Origin: Terebella lapidaria | Lineage: Eukaryota > Annelida > Polychaeta > Terebellida > Terebellidae | Assembly (NCBI GenBank): GCA_949152475.1 | Contig: OX424563.1 | Coordinates: 23,843,001-23,907,000, forward strand | DNA: 64,000 nucleotides | Direction: 5' to 3' | Shown here: in pieces, positions 10,491 through 21,389 of the stretch | Position numbering within the stretch: position 1 is the stretch's first letter | Layout of the letters: each line of letters starts with the position of its first letter | The notes under the pieces: generated by a model | What the model saw: only the letters and a program-made list of their open reading frames with translations | Database searches by the model: none | What the model was told of the DNA's origin: nothing | Position numbers and translations under genes: made by a program

Positions 10491-11053
10491 AGACGTGGAA
10501 TCAATACCCAGTATCAAGTATTCCGAGCAAACAAAACAGGGTCCGTTATCCAATCTCATAGTCCGGGGACAGAAAGTCATATCAGGCATACGAAGTGAGA
10601 GAAAACAAAAATGACAGGGAAACTCATGAACCCCCGTAAATGGCCATCAGGAGGTGAAATCAGGTGTTCCGGAAAGAGTGAGCATTTCCTGCCCCACTAG
10701 TGGCACCCGTCATGAATTTCCAAATATTAACATGAAAATAGATTGATGTTTTACTATATAAAATTAAACATAATAAAAAGGCATGTCTTCAGCACTTGGT
10801 GTGTGTAACAAACTCTGCCGCTATTAGCATGTAATCATAGTAACACTTTGTGATACTAATCAATGTTAAGTATTCCGAGCAAATAAAACAGGGTCCGTTA
10901 TCCAATCTAATAGTCCGGGGACAGGAAGTCACACTTGAAGTGAGAGAAAACGAAAATGACGGGGAAACTCATGAACCCCCCAAAATGGCCATTAGGAGGT
11001 GAAACCAGGTGTTCCGGAAAGAGTTGTAACTCTTTCCAGGAAAGAGAGGAAAA
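10491..11053 (-). mobile_element. Two Penelope-like 3' tails in direct tandem, inserted in LINE copy A
   Basis: Copy B gives the uninterrupted site (CTATGAAT|ATGGGC). The 563-bp insert holds two minus-strand copies of the Penelope-like tail: 10491-10744, starting at the ...CCACGTCTATT end, and 10867-11030, shorter. They are separated by about 120 bp of AT-rich DNA of unknown origin. No clear target duplication was seen. Direct tandem partial copies are a known habit of Penelope-like elements. The insertion post-dates, or was absent from, the other duplicate. Confidence 0.8.
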
Positions 11054-11803
11054 ATGGGCAAAACAGAAGCCATTGTATTCTGTTCTAAGCGCAAGTTACA
11101 CCAAACTAAAGGTTTCTCTATATCATGTAATGGTCATGTCATTAAAGCAAAATCTGAAGTAAAGTATCTCGGGCTAGCTCTTGATAACACACTATCTGGT
11201 ACAAATATTGTTAAATCTGTAGTCAACAAATGTATTTCTCGCTTAAAATTCATGTACAGACACAAAACGGTTCTTACTAAAAAATCTCGCAAATTGTTAG
11301 CAACAGCACTCATCCAGAGTCATTTTGACTATGGTGTGTCAGCTTGGTACATGGCAACCACCAACCAATGTAAACACAAGTTACAGGTTGCCCAAAACAA
11401 AATGGTTAGATTTATTTTGAACTCAGACTCACGCTCCCATATCGGCCAGTCGGAGCTAAATTGCATTAACCTCCTCAACTCAACTGATCGGGCTAAACAA
11501 CTCTTGCTCAATCACATGTATAATGTGTATCATAATTCCGCACCTAGTTATATGTCACAGGTCTTCACTAAAATCCAATCTCATCATGGGTATGCCGCTA
11601 GGGGCTCAAATCATAATTTCGTAGTACCCAGTGTTCAAGGTATGTCTCGCTCAAACTTCTCCTATTATGGTGTCGTCCTCTGGAATGATCTTCCAGTTGC
11701 AGTTAAAAACACCTCAACTAAAAGTAACTTCAAATCTGGTATTAAAGCTTTTCTAAAAACCTGTGCCATGGAGAGGGAAGCATCAAATTTTGTATACTAT
11801 TAG
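11054..11803 (+). pseudogene. LINE RT thumb and C-terminal domain (copy A)
   Basis: Begins within the RT D-motif region (MGKTEAIVFCSKRK), then YLGLALDN, a region with SHFDYGVSAWY, and a C-terminal stretch WNDLPVAVKN ending ...ASNFVYY. Such tails are common in CR1-like LINEs. The frame is open over 250 codons but cut from the catalytic part by the Penelope-like insertion. Confidence 0.85.
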
Positions 11804-12085
11804 TTCAGTCATGTCCTTGTCACCGCCAACCAACTAAACAATCTATCATTTTTTTAATCTAGTCTTTTATAAGTTCATTTTATTGTATGTATCTTGCCTC
11901 TTGTCATCATGTATGTATGTTTTTTATGGACCACCCTGGAAACAAGCAGAAATGCTTTAGGGTGCGATCCTTGGTATATTTGTTCTCATTTTCATTCTCA
12001 TATATTCATATACTTCATGTACGACTGTATGTTGCATGTTATGTGCTTTTATACCAAAATAAACCAATACCAAAAAAATACCAAA
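11804..12085 (+). other. LINE 3' UTR and A-rich tail
   Basis: Non-coding after FVYY*. Contains AATAAA at about 12057 and a tail of CCAATACC/AAAAAA repeats, matching copy B (15022-15300) apart from a 9-10-bp deletion there. Confidence 0.65.
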
Positions 12086-12463
12086 ATTCGGAACTTACAA
12101 ACTTTGCCTGTGTTTGGGTAAAATGAATTCTAGACTAACATACTGCCTGTATTTCATATTCCTATTGATATTGTAATTTTGCCTATGATATTAAATATAA
12201 ATGACTTCGAGTGTAAAAAGTCAATGTGATATCTATAATAAGATGTACTAAACGGTCACTTGGAGTCAGAAAACCTGGTAAAGTTCAAATATTGACCTAA
12301 ACACGACTGAAGACGAGATCGAAATGGGAAAGCACACTGAATAAAGACTGATCCTGTTTTGACGCGAGTTTCCGACGAATAAAGCCCAGTCAAAGCCCAG
12401 GTCGGGTTTGAATAATGAGCAACTTCATAGTGCGAAAACAGTTTCATTTCATGATTGATTAAA
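12086..12463. other. Former LINE flank carried in the tandem duplication
   Basis: Matches 15301-15662 closely. It contains no element features, so it is probably the old genomic flank 3' of the LINE insertion. It runs into the duplication junction at 12450-12470. Confidence 0.6.
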
Positions 12464-12660
12464 ATTGGATGTGTGTACCGCCCCCCCCCCCCAACCAATC
12501 AAACCTTTTGGACAATTTCTCTGTAACTTTGTCACAAATTCTTGCTAATAATGAAACTGTCAATATGGTGATATGAATATTGATGTTGCCAATCAAAATG
12601 ATCATTGTTCCATATTAAAAAAGGTATAATGAACTTCTAATATCTAACGGTCTATCACAA

Positions 12661-13071
12661 TTGATATGTGAACCAACCAGAGTTACTCCTAGTACCTCAA
12701 GTCTACTTGATCATGTATCAGTATCGAAATCTGATAAAATCTCTCAATTTGGAACCATCCCTATTGGTTTCAGTGATCACAATCTAACATACTGCACTAG
12801 GAAAATTGTACGTTGTAGGGAGAATATTCAGAAAATCATAAACACTCGATGTATGAAAAATTACTGTAAACAGGTTTTGTTAGACCGTATCCAAGAAGCT
12901 AACTGGGAAACTGTCACCAGCTGTAATGATACAAACACCGCATGCTTAAACTTCCAGACAATCCTCAGTACAATTATTGAAAGTGTAGCCCCGAAAAGGC
13001 AAAGAAAAGTAAAAACTCAAACAGAACCATGGGTATCGTCTGAAATCCTAGACACCATTAATAATGAATAA
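12661..13071 (+). pseudogene. LINE endonuclease C-terminal part (copy B)
   Basis: Same segment as copy A from ICEPTRV through FSDHNL to the NNE stop. The region upstream of 12661 is out of frame because of the C-run and further single-base differences. It lacks 2A, PHD and the EN N-terminus entirely, since the duplication begins downstream of them. Confidence 0.78.
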
Positions 13072-13285
13072 TGAACGTGACAAATTCCCCAAACTCTTCC
13101 ATAAAACTAAGGATGTAACAACTCACCGGAAATTCTGTGCACTTCGAAACAAAGTTCAACGGTTGGTAATATCAGCCAAAGCTGATCATATCTCTGAGCA
13201 AATAGAACTGAATAAAAACAACAGCAAAGGACTGTGGAAATCACTGAAATCACTTGGTTATAACAATGAGAGGAAAGCTAAGTAG
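13064..13285 (+). pseudogene. LINE EN-RT linker (copy B)
   Basis: Counterpart of 9296-9673 but ended by an in-frame TAG at 13282, where copy A reads AAG GAG. 13286-13716 continues as interrupted RT N-terminal sequence with no open frame. Confidence 0.72.
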
Positions 13286-13716
13286 TCAGTTGTACTGAAC
13301 GTAAATGGCGAAATTTGCTATGATCCAATAACAGTTGCTGGCTATATAAACAACTTTTTTGTAACAGTAGCTCAAAACCTGGTAGACAAACTACCTGTCT
13401 TAGACGACATATACAGCACTTTCTCCGAGTATTGTATTAACTTCTATAGAAACCTTGGTATACAACCTGGCATGTATCAGCTCAAATGTGTCTCTGCTGA
13501 CTTTATCATGAATGAACTTAAATCTCTTGAAGTTGGCCCTAAATTCCTCAGTGATGGTGCCGAAAGGCTTTGCCCATTTGTAACTCACCTTATCAACCTG
13601 TCAATTAAAAATCGTGTCGTACGAGACTGTACTAAAAGGCTGTAGTCACACATCTGTTTAAGAGAAATAGCAAACTGGAAGTAGGAAACTATAGACCGGT
13701 TAGCATTCTCACATCA

Positions 13717-15021
13717 ATGTCTAAGATTTTGGAAAAATTCGTTCATCATCAGGTAGAACTCTTCTGTAAAACTCATAGTGTTATCTATCCATTTCAGTCA
13801 GGGTTCAGAGGTCATTACTCCACTGATACATGTTTGATCCACCTACACGATCACATTCGTAGTGAAGTCAGTTTAGGTAAATTTGTGGGCATGGCCCTTC
13901 TCGATGTTCAAAAGGCGTTCGACAGTGTCGATCACACAATGCTTTGTGAAAAAATCCGCCTTGCGGCCATTGATCCGGAATGGTTCAAATCTTATCTGTC
14001 CAATCGTAAACAGTGTGTATCAGGTAACAACAACTCCTCATCTGAACAGGTTATTAAATCAGGTGTGCCCCGAGGCAGTATACTGGGTCCATGGTGTTAC
14101 CTAATATATTCCAATGATATGTCAGCATGTACCTCATGTAAAATGGTCATGTATGCTGATGATACTGTACTTCTTGTCAGTCATTGCAACCTTGACAAGG
14201 TATCCCAAACTTTAAGCCACGCACTATCTCGATGTTTCCACTGGCTTACAAATAATCGGTTGTCTATGAATATGGGCAAAACAGAAGCCATTGTATTCTG
14301 TTCTAAGCGCAAGTTACACCAAACTAAAGGTTTCTCTATATCATGTAATGGTCATGTCATTAAAGCAAAATCTGAAGTAAAGTATCTCGGGCTAGCTCTT
14401 GATAACACACTATCTGGTACAAATATTGTTAAGTCTGTAGTCAACAAATGTATTTCTCACTTAAAATTCATGTACAGACACAAAACGGTTCTTACTCAAA
14501 AATCTCGCAAATTGTTAGCAACAGCACTCATCCAGAGTCATTTTGACTATGGTGTGTCAGCTTGGTACATGGCAACCACCAACCAATGTAAACACAAGTT
14601 ACAGGTTGCCCAAAACAAAATGGTTAGATTTGTTTTGAACTCAGACTCACGCTCCCATATCGGCCAGTCGGAGCTAAATTGCATTAACCTCCTCAACTCA
14701 ACTGATCGGGCTAAACAACTCTTGCTCAATCACATGTATAATGTGTATCATAATTCCGCACCTAGTTATATGTCACAGGTCTTCACTAAAATCCAATCTC
14801 ATCATGGGTATGCCACTAGGGGCTCAAATAATAATTTCGTAGTACCCAGTGTTCAAGGTATGTCTCGCTCAAACTTCTCCTATTATGGTGTCGTCCTCTG
14901 GAATGATCTTCCAGTTGCAGTTAAAAACACCTCAACTAAAAGTAACTTCAAATCTGGTGTTAAAGCGTTTCTAAAAACCTGTGCCATGGAGAGGGAAGCA
15001 TCAAATTTTGTATACTATTAG
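13717..15021 (+). pseudogene. LINE reverse transcriptase, open frame of 434 codons (copy B)
   Basis: The best-preserved RT in the window. Motif order: FQSGFRG, LLDVQKAFDSVDH (A), GVPRGSILGP (B), YADDTVLLV (C), MNMGKTEAIVF (D), YLGLALD (E-like), then the thumb and the C-terminal FVYY end. It still cannot make a full protein because the frame is closed upstream. It serves as the reference for the breaks in copy A. Confidence 0.88.
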
Positions 15022-15662
15022 TTCAGTCATGTCCTTGTCACCGCCAACCAACTAAACAATCTATCATTTTTTTAATCTAGTCTTTTATAAGTTCATTTTA
15101 TTGTATGTATCTTGCCTCTTGTCATCATGTATGTATGTTTTTTATGGACCACCCTGGAAACAAGCAGAAATGCTTTAGGGTGCGATCCTTGGTATATTTG
15201 TTCTCATTTTCATTCTCATATATTCATATACGACTGTATGTTGCATGTTATGTGCTTTTATACCAAAATAAACCAATACCAAAAAAATAATAAAATTTGG
15301 AAATTAGAAACTTTGCCTGTGTTTGGGTAAAATGAATTCTAGACTAACATACTGCCTGTATTTCATATTCCTATTGATATTGTAATTTTGCCTATGATAT
15401 TAAATATAAATGACTTCGAGTGTAAAAAGTCAATGTGATATCTATAATAAGATGTACTAAACGGTCACTTGGAGACAGAACACCTGGTAAAGTTCAAATA
15501 TTGACCTAAACACGACTGAAGACGAGATCGAAATGGGAAAGCACACTGAATAAAGACTGATTCTGTTTTGGGGCGAGTTTCCGACGAATAAAGCCCAGCT
15601 CGGGTTTGATTAATGAGCAACTTCATAGTGCGAAACCAGTTTCATTTCATGATTGGATAAAA

Positions 15663-16960
15663 TCGTGAGAACAGATGCACGCAAAACAACACAACGATGT
15701 TTGCCGACCCACACGATGTTGAGCCGATAATTACTGCAAAATAACTGGCCACGAATATGAACTGAACTCAAAACAATAGCATATATTTTTCAGCAATCTA
15801 GGGATGACATAATTGCTATATACAGCAAGTCTGTTGCAAGCTTGCAGCAAGACTGCTTCACACTTTCGAAAATTATAATATGTGTATGGGGCGAGGGGCA
15901 TGGAATGTTTGACCTTTCAGAAGAGCTGGTTTCACCGGTTTTTTAACAATGGATGTTTGAGAGTCATATTATTCTCTTGAAGTGTTTGTAGAACAGGGGT
16001 GGACAACTGATGACACGAAAATACTGAGCGGATGATATCCTTGGGGATTGGTCTACTCTCTGCTGATATTGACATAAGTTTGTTAGTAGAATTAAAACAA
16101 AGAACAAAAACCGCACGCATTTACTGGTGTTCCATACCCTGATCCGCAGTCGAACCATTACAGGCAACATTGGTCCATAGAAACTTGTGTTATGTGATCT
16201 GACACGAGGCAACTGGCAATATCAAGTCCTGAAACACGGGTAATATACATGATTGCGCCCCAGATTATAAGATTATTGCATGATTCGGGGACAGCTGAGC
16301 AATAAATCAATGTGACTTGAACATCGTTAGGTTCATTACTTCCTGTGATAAAAGTTGTTATTACACATAACTGTCATTTATTATCTCTCCACGCGTGTCC
16401 CATAGCCAGCTGTGTAATATTTGTGACAACATACAAATGCTTTAATATAAGGTACAAACGTATACTTTGATATATAATTATGTACAAATGCATCCACCTA
16501 TTACCACCACTGGAACCAGAATTTAATGATGACAATAACGAACCTAAAAGCCTAACACCAAAGCCCTAATAAACATGTATGTGTCAGGTCCTAACATAAT
16601 GTGACTCTCGAAAATCTGAATGATGAACACTTGCCATATGAACACAGCGATTTAGCAATAAGTAGTCTCTTATTGCTGAATTTACTACACCATTGCTCCA
16701 AGTAACATATGAACAGTGAACTGACCGAAATATTCGTTTTTTTGTCAACCAGCTCAGCTTTTGATAGAATTTTTGGTCGGGCTTTGAAATTAAAACTATT
16801 TGTATTTCAGGTTATCCATTGGCACCATATGGTTGTTTTGCTTGTAGTAAGTCAAGTAAAACTTACATATACCTTCCCATATACATTCTATTTCCATTTC
16901 CAGTAAACAATCTGTTTCACAAAGTTAAATATTCAATTTTCAAACGCATGCATTTGCTTT
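15663..16960. other. Intergenic, mostly unrecognised
   Basis: No gene or shared repeat was recognised except a faint TTGGTCGGGCTTTG match near 16768, which also occurs in repeat family D (25298, 28790, 29153, 55097). Sequence flanking the MULE pseudogene starts at about 16960. Confidence 0.45.
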
Positions 16961-16987
16961 GCTTTCTAGTTGGCCGGATTTTTCCAG

Positions 16988-18070
16988 CGTGATATCCACA
17001 TGGAATATCAGCGGCATCTGATCTTCGCCACTCAGTCGCAGTTGGACATCCTTGCGGACGACAAGCGTTGGTACCTTGATGGGGTTCAACGTCATTAAAC
17101 AACCTTTTACCCAGTTTTTCTCGATTCACGCGTTTTTGCGAGAAGGGGGAGGAGGCGACATGAAGCAGGTTCCCTTGGTTTTCATCTTCATGTCGAGAGG
17201 CAAAGCCAGAGACTACAAACATGTAATTTGACATCTTATGTAAATATTATTATTATTATTTCTATTGTTACTATTAACATTATTATTATTATTCGACATG
17301 TTTTCCAGGCTATCAACGAAGTTGTCCCTCGTGTGCCTGTAGTCCGCGAGTTTGTAGCAGACTTTGAGGAAGGTACATTAACATACAAAGGCTTATGTCA
17401 TCATCGATCACATTGTTACATTGACCAGTAGCCAATATACCATTAAATACATATCAAGTGACACATTTTTAATGATGCATTTACAGGCATTTGGAAAGCT
17501 TTACGCCCCATTCATCCTTGAAAGACCATCCGTGGTTGCAGCTTCCACTTGTCGCAGGCAGTGTGGCGCAAGTTACAGGGACTCGGCCTCCGACAACAAT
17601 GTGTAAATGATAATGGTACCCAAGGTTTCGTCAGGAAAGTGTTCGCGCTGCCATTCCTCCCGTCGGAGCAGATCCCCGCAGCCGTCACCACACTCATGGA
17701 ACAGGCGTCGACTGTACCACTCGTCGACTTGATGGACTATGTACAAAACACGTGGGTAAACAGCCGTGTGTGGCCGGTAGATACATGGAGTGTTTTCCAG
17801 CAGTCCGTTCGCACAAACAATGATGTCGAGGGGTGGCATCTACGCCTCAACTACAGAGCTCGTGACTCTTCACCACCCTTCTACGTGTTGATTCCCTTCC
17901 TCCGCAAAGAGGCACCACTACGCCGACACCAACGACGCGTGCACTAGGATCTACAAGGGAATATTTTTAATCTTTGGAACAAGTACGACCAACAGGAGGT
18001 GTCCATGTCGCGATTCCTGAAGACATGTAGAGCTCTATACGCTCCTGTCGTGCCGACACCTGTTGAGTGA
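16988..18070 (+). pseudogene. MULE-type transposase gene, three exons, degenerate
   Basis: Exon 1 (about 16988-17222) reads RDIHMEYQRHLIFAT...RWYLDG, then, after a frameshift near 17085, PFTQFFSIHAFLRE...VPLVFIFMSRGKARDYKH. Exon 2 (17309-17372) reads AINEVVPRVPVVREFVADFEE. Exon 3 (17487-18070) reads GIWKALRPIHP, then GCSFHLSQAVWRKLQ, then RTNNDVEGWH and a C-terminal KYDQQEVSMSRFLKT. Introns of about 86 and 114 bp have GT-AG ends and keep phase. The D of YLDG, the D of ADFE and the E of DVEGWH fit the MULE DDE triad. It carries one frameshift and two stops (17519, 17945). An upstream DNA-binding exon was not found. Confidence 0.75.
17243..17293 (+). repeat. Imperfect ATT microsatellite inside the MULE intron 1
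   Basis: Two runs of ATT units separated by a short unrelated stretch, lying wholly between the donor (17223) and acceptor (17307) of the inferred intron. Confidence 0.8.
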
Positions 18071-18147
18071 TCGTGACTGTCTCTTCGTTTACCATACCTG
18101 TGTTTATTGATTTGCTGATGACTGTTTCATCATTTACCATACCTTGA
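18071..18147 (+). repeat. Two short tandem units 3' of the MULE gene
   Basis: GTGACTGTYTC-TCGTTTACCATACC appears twice about 48 bp apart, and again after the Penelope-like insertion (19205-19250). The insertion therefore landed inside this small repeat, possibly the 3' UTR of the MULE element; AATAAA occurs at 19370. Confidence 0.55.
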
Positions 18148-19193
18148 ATGATTCTAACCTGTCAACTAGATTATATAACAAACATGATGATTTCCATAGT
18201 CAGTTTCCCTTTTCTAAGCAGCAACATTCCTATGTCACCAGCATATGGTGTGTTTGTTTCTCACATTATACGCTATTCCAGAGCTAGTTGCAAATATGAG
18301 GACTTTGTTTATCGAAGTATCCAGCTAGTCTCTAAACTGCTGCGACAAGGATATGTTTTACCAAGACTAATTGCTGCCTTTAAGAAATTCTATGGACGTC
18401 ATCATGATCTGGTCGATAAATACACCAAATCCATGTCTGCCATGCAATTCTATTTTCATGTTAATTTGGGGGAATTCATGATGAGTGCCACTAGTGGGGC
18501 AGGAACACCTGATTTCACCTCCTAATGGCCATTTTTGGGGGTTCATGAGTTTCCCTGTCATTTTTGTTTCCTCTCACTTCGTATGCCTGATATGACTTTC
18601 TGTCCCCGGACTATGAGCTTGGATGACGGACCCTGTTTTGGTTGCTCCGAATACTTAATACTGGGTATAGGGCTGGAAAGCGGAAGTACTGATCGATGAC
18701 AAATTCCAATGAATTTATTCGGACTGGGGATAAGCACCTGACGCCTCCCTATCTTTCAACATGGGGGTGCATTTAATATGGTGATTTTAAGTATATAAAC
18801 TATGTCTTTAGTGTATTATAGTATCACACACGATATTTACATATCTACACGATGAAGATATACAAAATCTGTTGTGAAAAAATGGTCCAATTCCACGACA
18901 TATCCAAGGTTCGAAGAGGCACTGAAAAAAAGCACTTCGAATAAAGTCTTACTCTAGCAAAATTGCCGGCAGACGGCCTGTTATTGTAATGAATTTGACA
19001 CAAGTATACTTGCTTCGTACTTTCGCTAAAAATATTTGACACAAGACATGTTATTTCAGCAGTTATTGATGTTGTTAGAAATGGGCGATAATTAGGTTTA
19101 TCCCCGGCGACGCCTTATTCACGAAAATTTCATTGGAATTTTTCACCGATCATACTTCCGCTTTCCAGCCCTGTTGATTCTACGTCTATTTGT
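18148..19193 (+). mobile_element. Penelope-like element 3' fragment, itself interrupted by a MITE
   Basis: Codes for the C-terminal RT region (SFPFLSSNIPMSPAYGVF, then FVYRSIQLVSKLLRQG and KKFYGRHHDLVDKYTKS), followed by the family's conserved 3' tail. The tail is interrupted after ...CTGGGTAT by the 504-bp MITE at 18669-19172 and resumes with TTGATTCTACGTCTATT. It is a 5'-truncated broken copy, closely related to the one at 59596-61440. Confidence 0.85.
18669..19172 (+). mobile_element. MITE with TIRs of about 50 bp, inserted in a Penelope-like tail
   Basis: Left end AGGGCTGGAAAGCGGAAGTA and the reverse complement of the right end agree over roughly 50 bp with a few mismatches. The intact target is visible in the other Penelope-like tails (CTGGGTAT|TGATTCC). 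I could not define a target duplication with confidence, and no transposase is encoded, so the superfamily is open. Confidence 0.8.
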
Positions 19194-19429
19194 TTATGAT
19201 TTGACCGTGACTGTTTCATCGTTTACCACAACTTTGTTCATTGATTTCATATTGTGTATGCTATGATTGTGCCTAGATGCATGGATACATGAGACTGTGT
19301 AAATTGCGTAGAGATTGTGTCTATAGTGTGGTTATAAAAAAGTCATAAATTCCTGCCGAAATGCATTTAATAAATTATGTCAATATTAAACATTGAGTTC
19401 ATTGTCATTATGTTTGAGTAAACAAAATT

Positions 19430-19850
19430 ATTATATGCCTACGAAAATGCTACAATGGATTACACAGAGTACAATCGGTCCGATATACTGCGGTATTGAC
19501 CTCCTTCGTATTGACCGGCGTCGCGCATAGCAACCGACGGTCTTTTGACGATTTCGTATCCATGCGCTGGTGAAATGACGTTTATGTTTTTGTAGTGCAT
19601 GAGAAATGTCCATAAAATTCTTTGAATTCAGGGTCTAAAATGGCTAGAAAAGTCAGCATTTGTAAGCATATCTCTCCCGAGGGATGTACATATCATGATG
19701 CGGCATATAATAATAAGTTAATCGACTGGATACAGTGTTTGAGGCCCTCAGTCGTGTCTGGGCCGCGGACGCACTCGCAAGCTCGTGCGTGCTGCGGCCC
19801 AGACACGACCTCGGGCCTCAAACACTGTATCCAGTCAATTACCTATAAGT
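19430..19850 (+). repeat. Dispersed repeat with terminal hairpin, copy 1
   Basis: Aligns to the reverse complement of 43690-44150 over about 420 bp, including GCTACAATGGATTACACAG, CGGCGTCGCGCATAGCAACC and GGGTCTAAAATGGCTA. Contains the 117-bp hairpin described separately. No coding capacity. Confidence 0.85.
19722..19838. repeat. TTAA-flanked hairpin (foldback MITE-like), 117 bp
   Basis: Arms of about 45 bp start TCGACTGGATACAGTG and fold back with about four mismatches around a GC-rich centre. TTAA precedes the left end (19718-19721); TTAC follows the right end. The relative at 43706-43855 has perfect TTAA on both sides. TTAA targets are used by piggyBac and Kolobok elements, but nothing else assigns it. 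Confidence 0.75.
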
Positions 19851-19961
19851 ATAGCCTTCATTCGGTTTGTTAAGCATAGCAGCACAAAATAGAAGCATAG
19901 TACTAAGTCAGTAAGTAATTTCAAGTAATAAGCATACATGTAGAAGTCAGTAAGTAGACTA

Positions 19962-20105
19962 TCAGTTGTCTATAGGTGATGTCGTGTATTCATTGTGTTG
20001 GAGTAAAAAAAATCTAGCCTTCATTCTGCTTGTAAAGCATAGCAGCATAAAATAGAAGCAAAGAATAAATCGGTCAGTAATTTTCAGTAGGCCTAGTACA
20101 ATCAG
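19962..20105 (+). repeat. Direct repeat, about 145 bp, first copy
   Basis: From GACTATCAGTTGTCTATAGG to TAGGCCTAGTACAATCA, nearly identical to 20985-21135. A partial third copy (GCCTTCATTCGG...ATAGAAGCA) lies at 19855-19895. Confidence 0.85.
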
Positions 20106-20205
20106 CGGAACGAGCTGGGCCGACTTGTCCTGGCCGAGTTGGCCAGCCTGGGCCGAGCTAAGGAATTGTCCCTGAGCCGAGTTGTCCAGCCCCCGTGATA
20201 TAACA
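20106..20205 (+). repeat. GC-rich imperfect tandem, about 22-bp unit
   Basis: About four variations on GGCCGAGTTGTCC separate this GC-rich block from its AT-rich surroundings. No coding reading is convincing. Confidence 0.55.
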
Positions 20206-20897
20206 TACAAGTTAATACTATTTGTTACGTTCTGTGGTTTATTAGAAAAAAAACGAACAGATTAAGGATTCGCAATTTGGAAATTTTATTTCTTAACTTA
20301 ATTGAATACACAAAAAACAAGTGCAGTATTACACCAAAATATACGATTCACAAAATACAACTAAGAATGAACTGGCCTGACTTGGTTCGCACCGTGATGA
20401 GCAGTTTGCAGAATATCACATTTTTCAGTTGTTTCGCGAATGATATCCTGCGACGCGATGATGTTGGCGACGAGAGATTAATCCAGAATATAGCCCGTAA
20501 TACCCATGGAGGATCAGCAACGGCTCAAATATTATCCCGCAGCGGCAAAATTTCAACTTCAGAATCTTCAATGTCCCGAGAATATCAAATTAGATGACAA
20601 ACCAATTCCAATCACAGTCCAATTAATGTCCAACTAAGATGGTAATGCTTCAACTCGAACACTGTATGTATTTATGTTTTTAAAAAAAACCACTCATACC
20701 CTTAAAACAGCTAGCTCAATATTACCCGTTCAGAAATAACAGAGGCTGGAACTTTCTGGAGAGCAAAAGAATTTTCTAAAACTGTGTTGATGATATGTTG
20801 GAAATAATAACGCCACAGTTGCACTTTTATTGTAAATCTTCCAGGTAAATCTGGAACACATGGACAAGGACAACAAGCAAAACAGCAGCAACAAACA

Positions 20898-20982
20898 TGT
20901 ACGCATGTTTCTTGTCAGATCATTCTTTATGCTGATGACACTATCTTCATGGTGAGTGATACGGATATAAACGTTGTGTCTT
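20898..20982 (+). pseudogene. LINE reverse transcriptase scrap with YADD
   Basis: Reads SCQIILYADDTIFMVSD, matching motif C of the LINEs at 10380 and 14150 but diverged. It is cut off at 20983 by the second copy of the 145-bp direct repeat, and probably belongs to the same second LINE family as 21390-22925. Confidence 0.65.
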
Positions 20983-20984
20983 TA

Positions 20985-21135
20985 GACTATCAGTTGTCTA
21001 TAGGTGATGTCGTGTATTCATTATGTTTGAGTAAAAAAAAATCTAGCCTTCATTCTGCTTGTGAAGCATAGCAGCATAAAATAGAAGCAAAGAATAAATC
21101 GGTCAGTAATTTTCAGTAGGCCTAGTACAATCACA
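20985..21135 (+). repeat. Direct repeat, about 145 bp, second copy
   Basis: Second copy of 19962-20105; differs mainly by ATGTTTGAG for GTGTTGGAG and one base in the A-run. The repeats bracket about 880 bp of mixed LINE-derived and unidentified DNA. Confidence 0.85.
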
Positions 21136-21389
21136 GTGGCTCGTGACCATATCTGTGTGCGGTTTTCATGTATTATAAAATATACAAGTGAGGACACAGA
21201 TTTTGACATGTCTGGCCAGAGTTACAAGGTACATGACACACTTCCGACACGAACAAACTCACGGAAAGTACAAATGTAACAAAAATCGAAAAATTAGCAA
21301 TATTTGCATGTACCGTGATGCCTGTTCACGTCTATGATATTCGGGACAGTATCTTTGATTGATATATCGCTTTGGTTTTGTGTGTCATG

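Larger units (their letters stand above)
7640..12085 (+). mobile_element. CR1-group LINE, copy A (2A + PHD + endonuclease + RT), broken
   Basis: In order, the element codes for a 2A peptide, a PHD finger, an APE-type endonuclease, a reverse transcriptase and a C-terminal domain ending ...FVYY. An A-rich 3' tail follows near 12060-12085, with AATAAA just before it. The layout and RT motifs fit the CR1/L2 group of non-LTR retrotransposons. The 5' boundary is uncertain. Copy A is a pseudogene: the frame shifts near 8640, at the C-run (8713), near 9300 and after 9673. There is a 14-bp deletion near 10424 relative to copy B, and a 563-bp insertion at 10491-11053. Confidence 0.88.
12464..15662 (+). 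mobile_element. CR1-group LINE copy B, tandem duplicate of 8696-12463
   Basis: Starts abruptly at ATTGGATGTGTGTACCG, 17 bp before the C-run, exactly as at 8696. It ends in the same non-LINE flank as copy A, so it arose by DNA duplication and not by a second retrotransposition. The unit is 3,199 bp, against 3,205 bp for copy A without its insertion. The junction neighbourhoods share GATTGGAT-like words, suggesting microhomology. Divergence is low but visible (scattered substitutions and small indels). Confidence 0.9.

Noticed and set aside
10555-10590. Hammerhead ribozyme in the Penelope-like tails
   Set aside because: Some Penelope-like elements carry one, and the tail has a stem-like GTCCGGGGAC followed by GAAAG. 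The invariant CUGANGA core is absent in every copy seen (CTCATA instead), so I do not call it.
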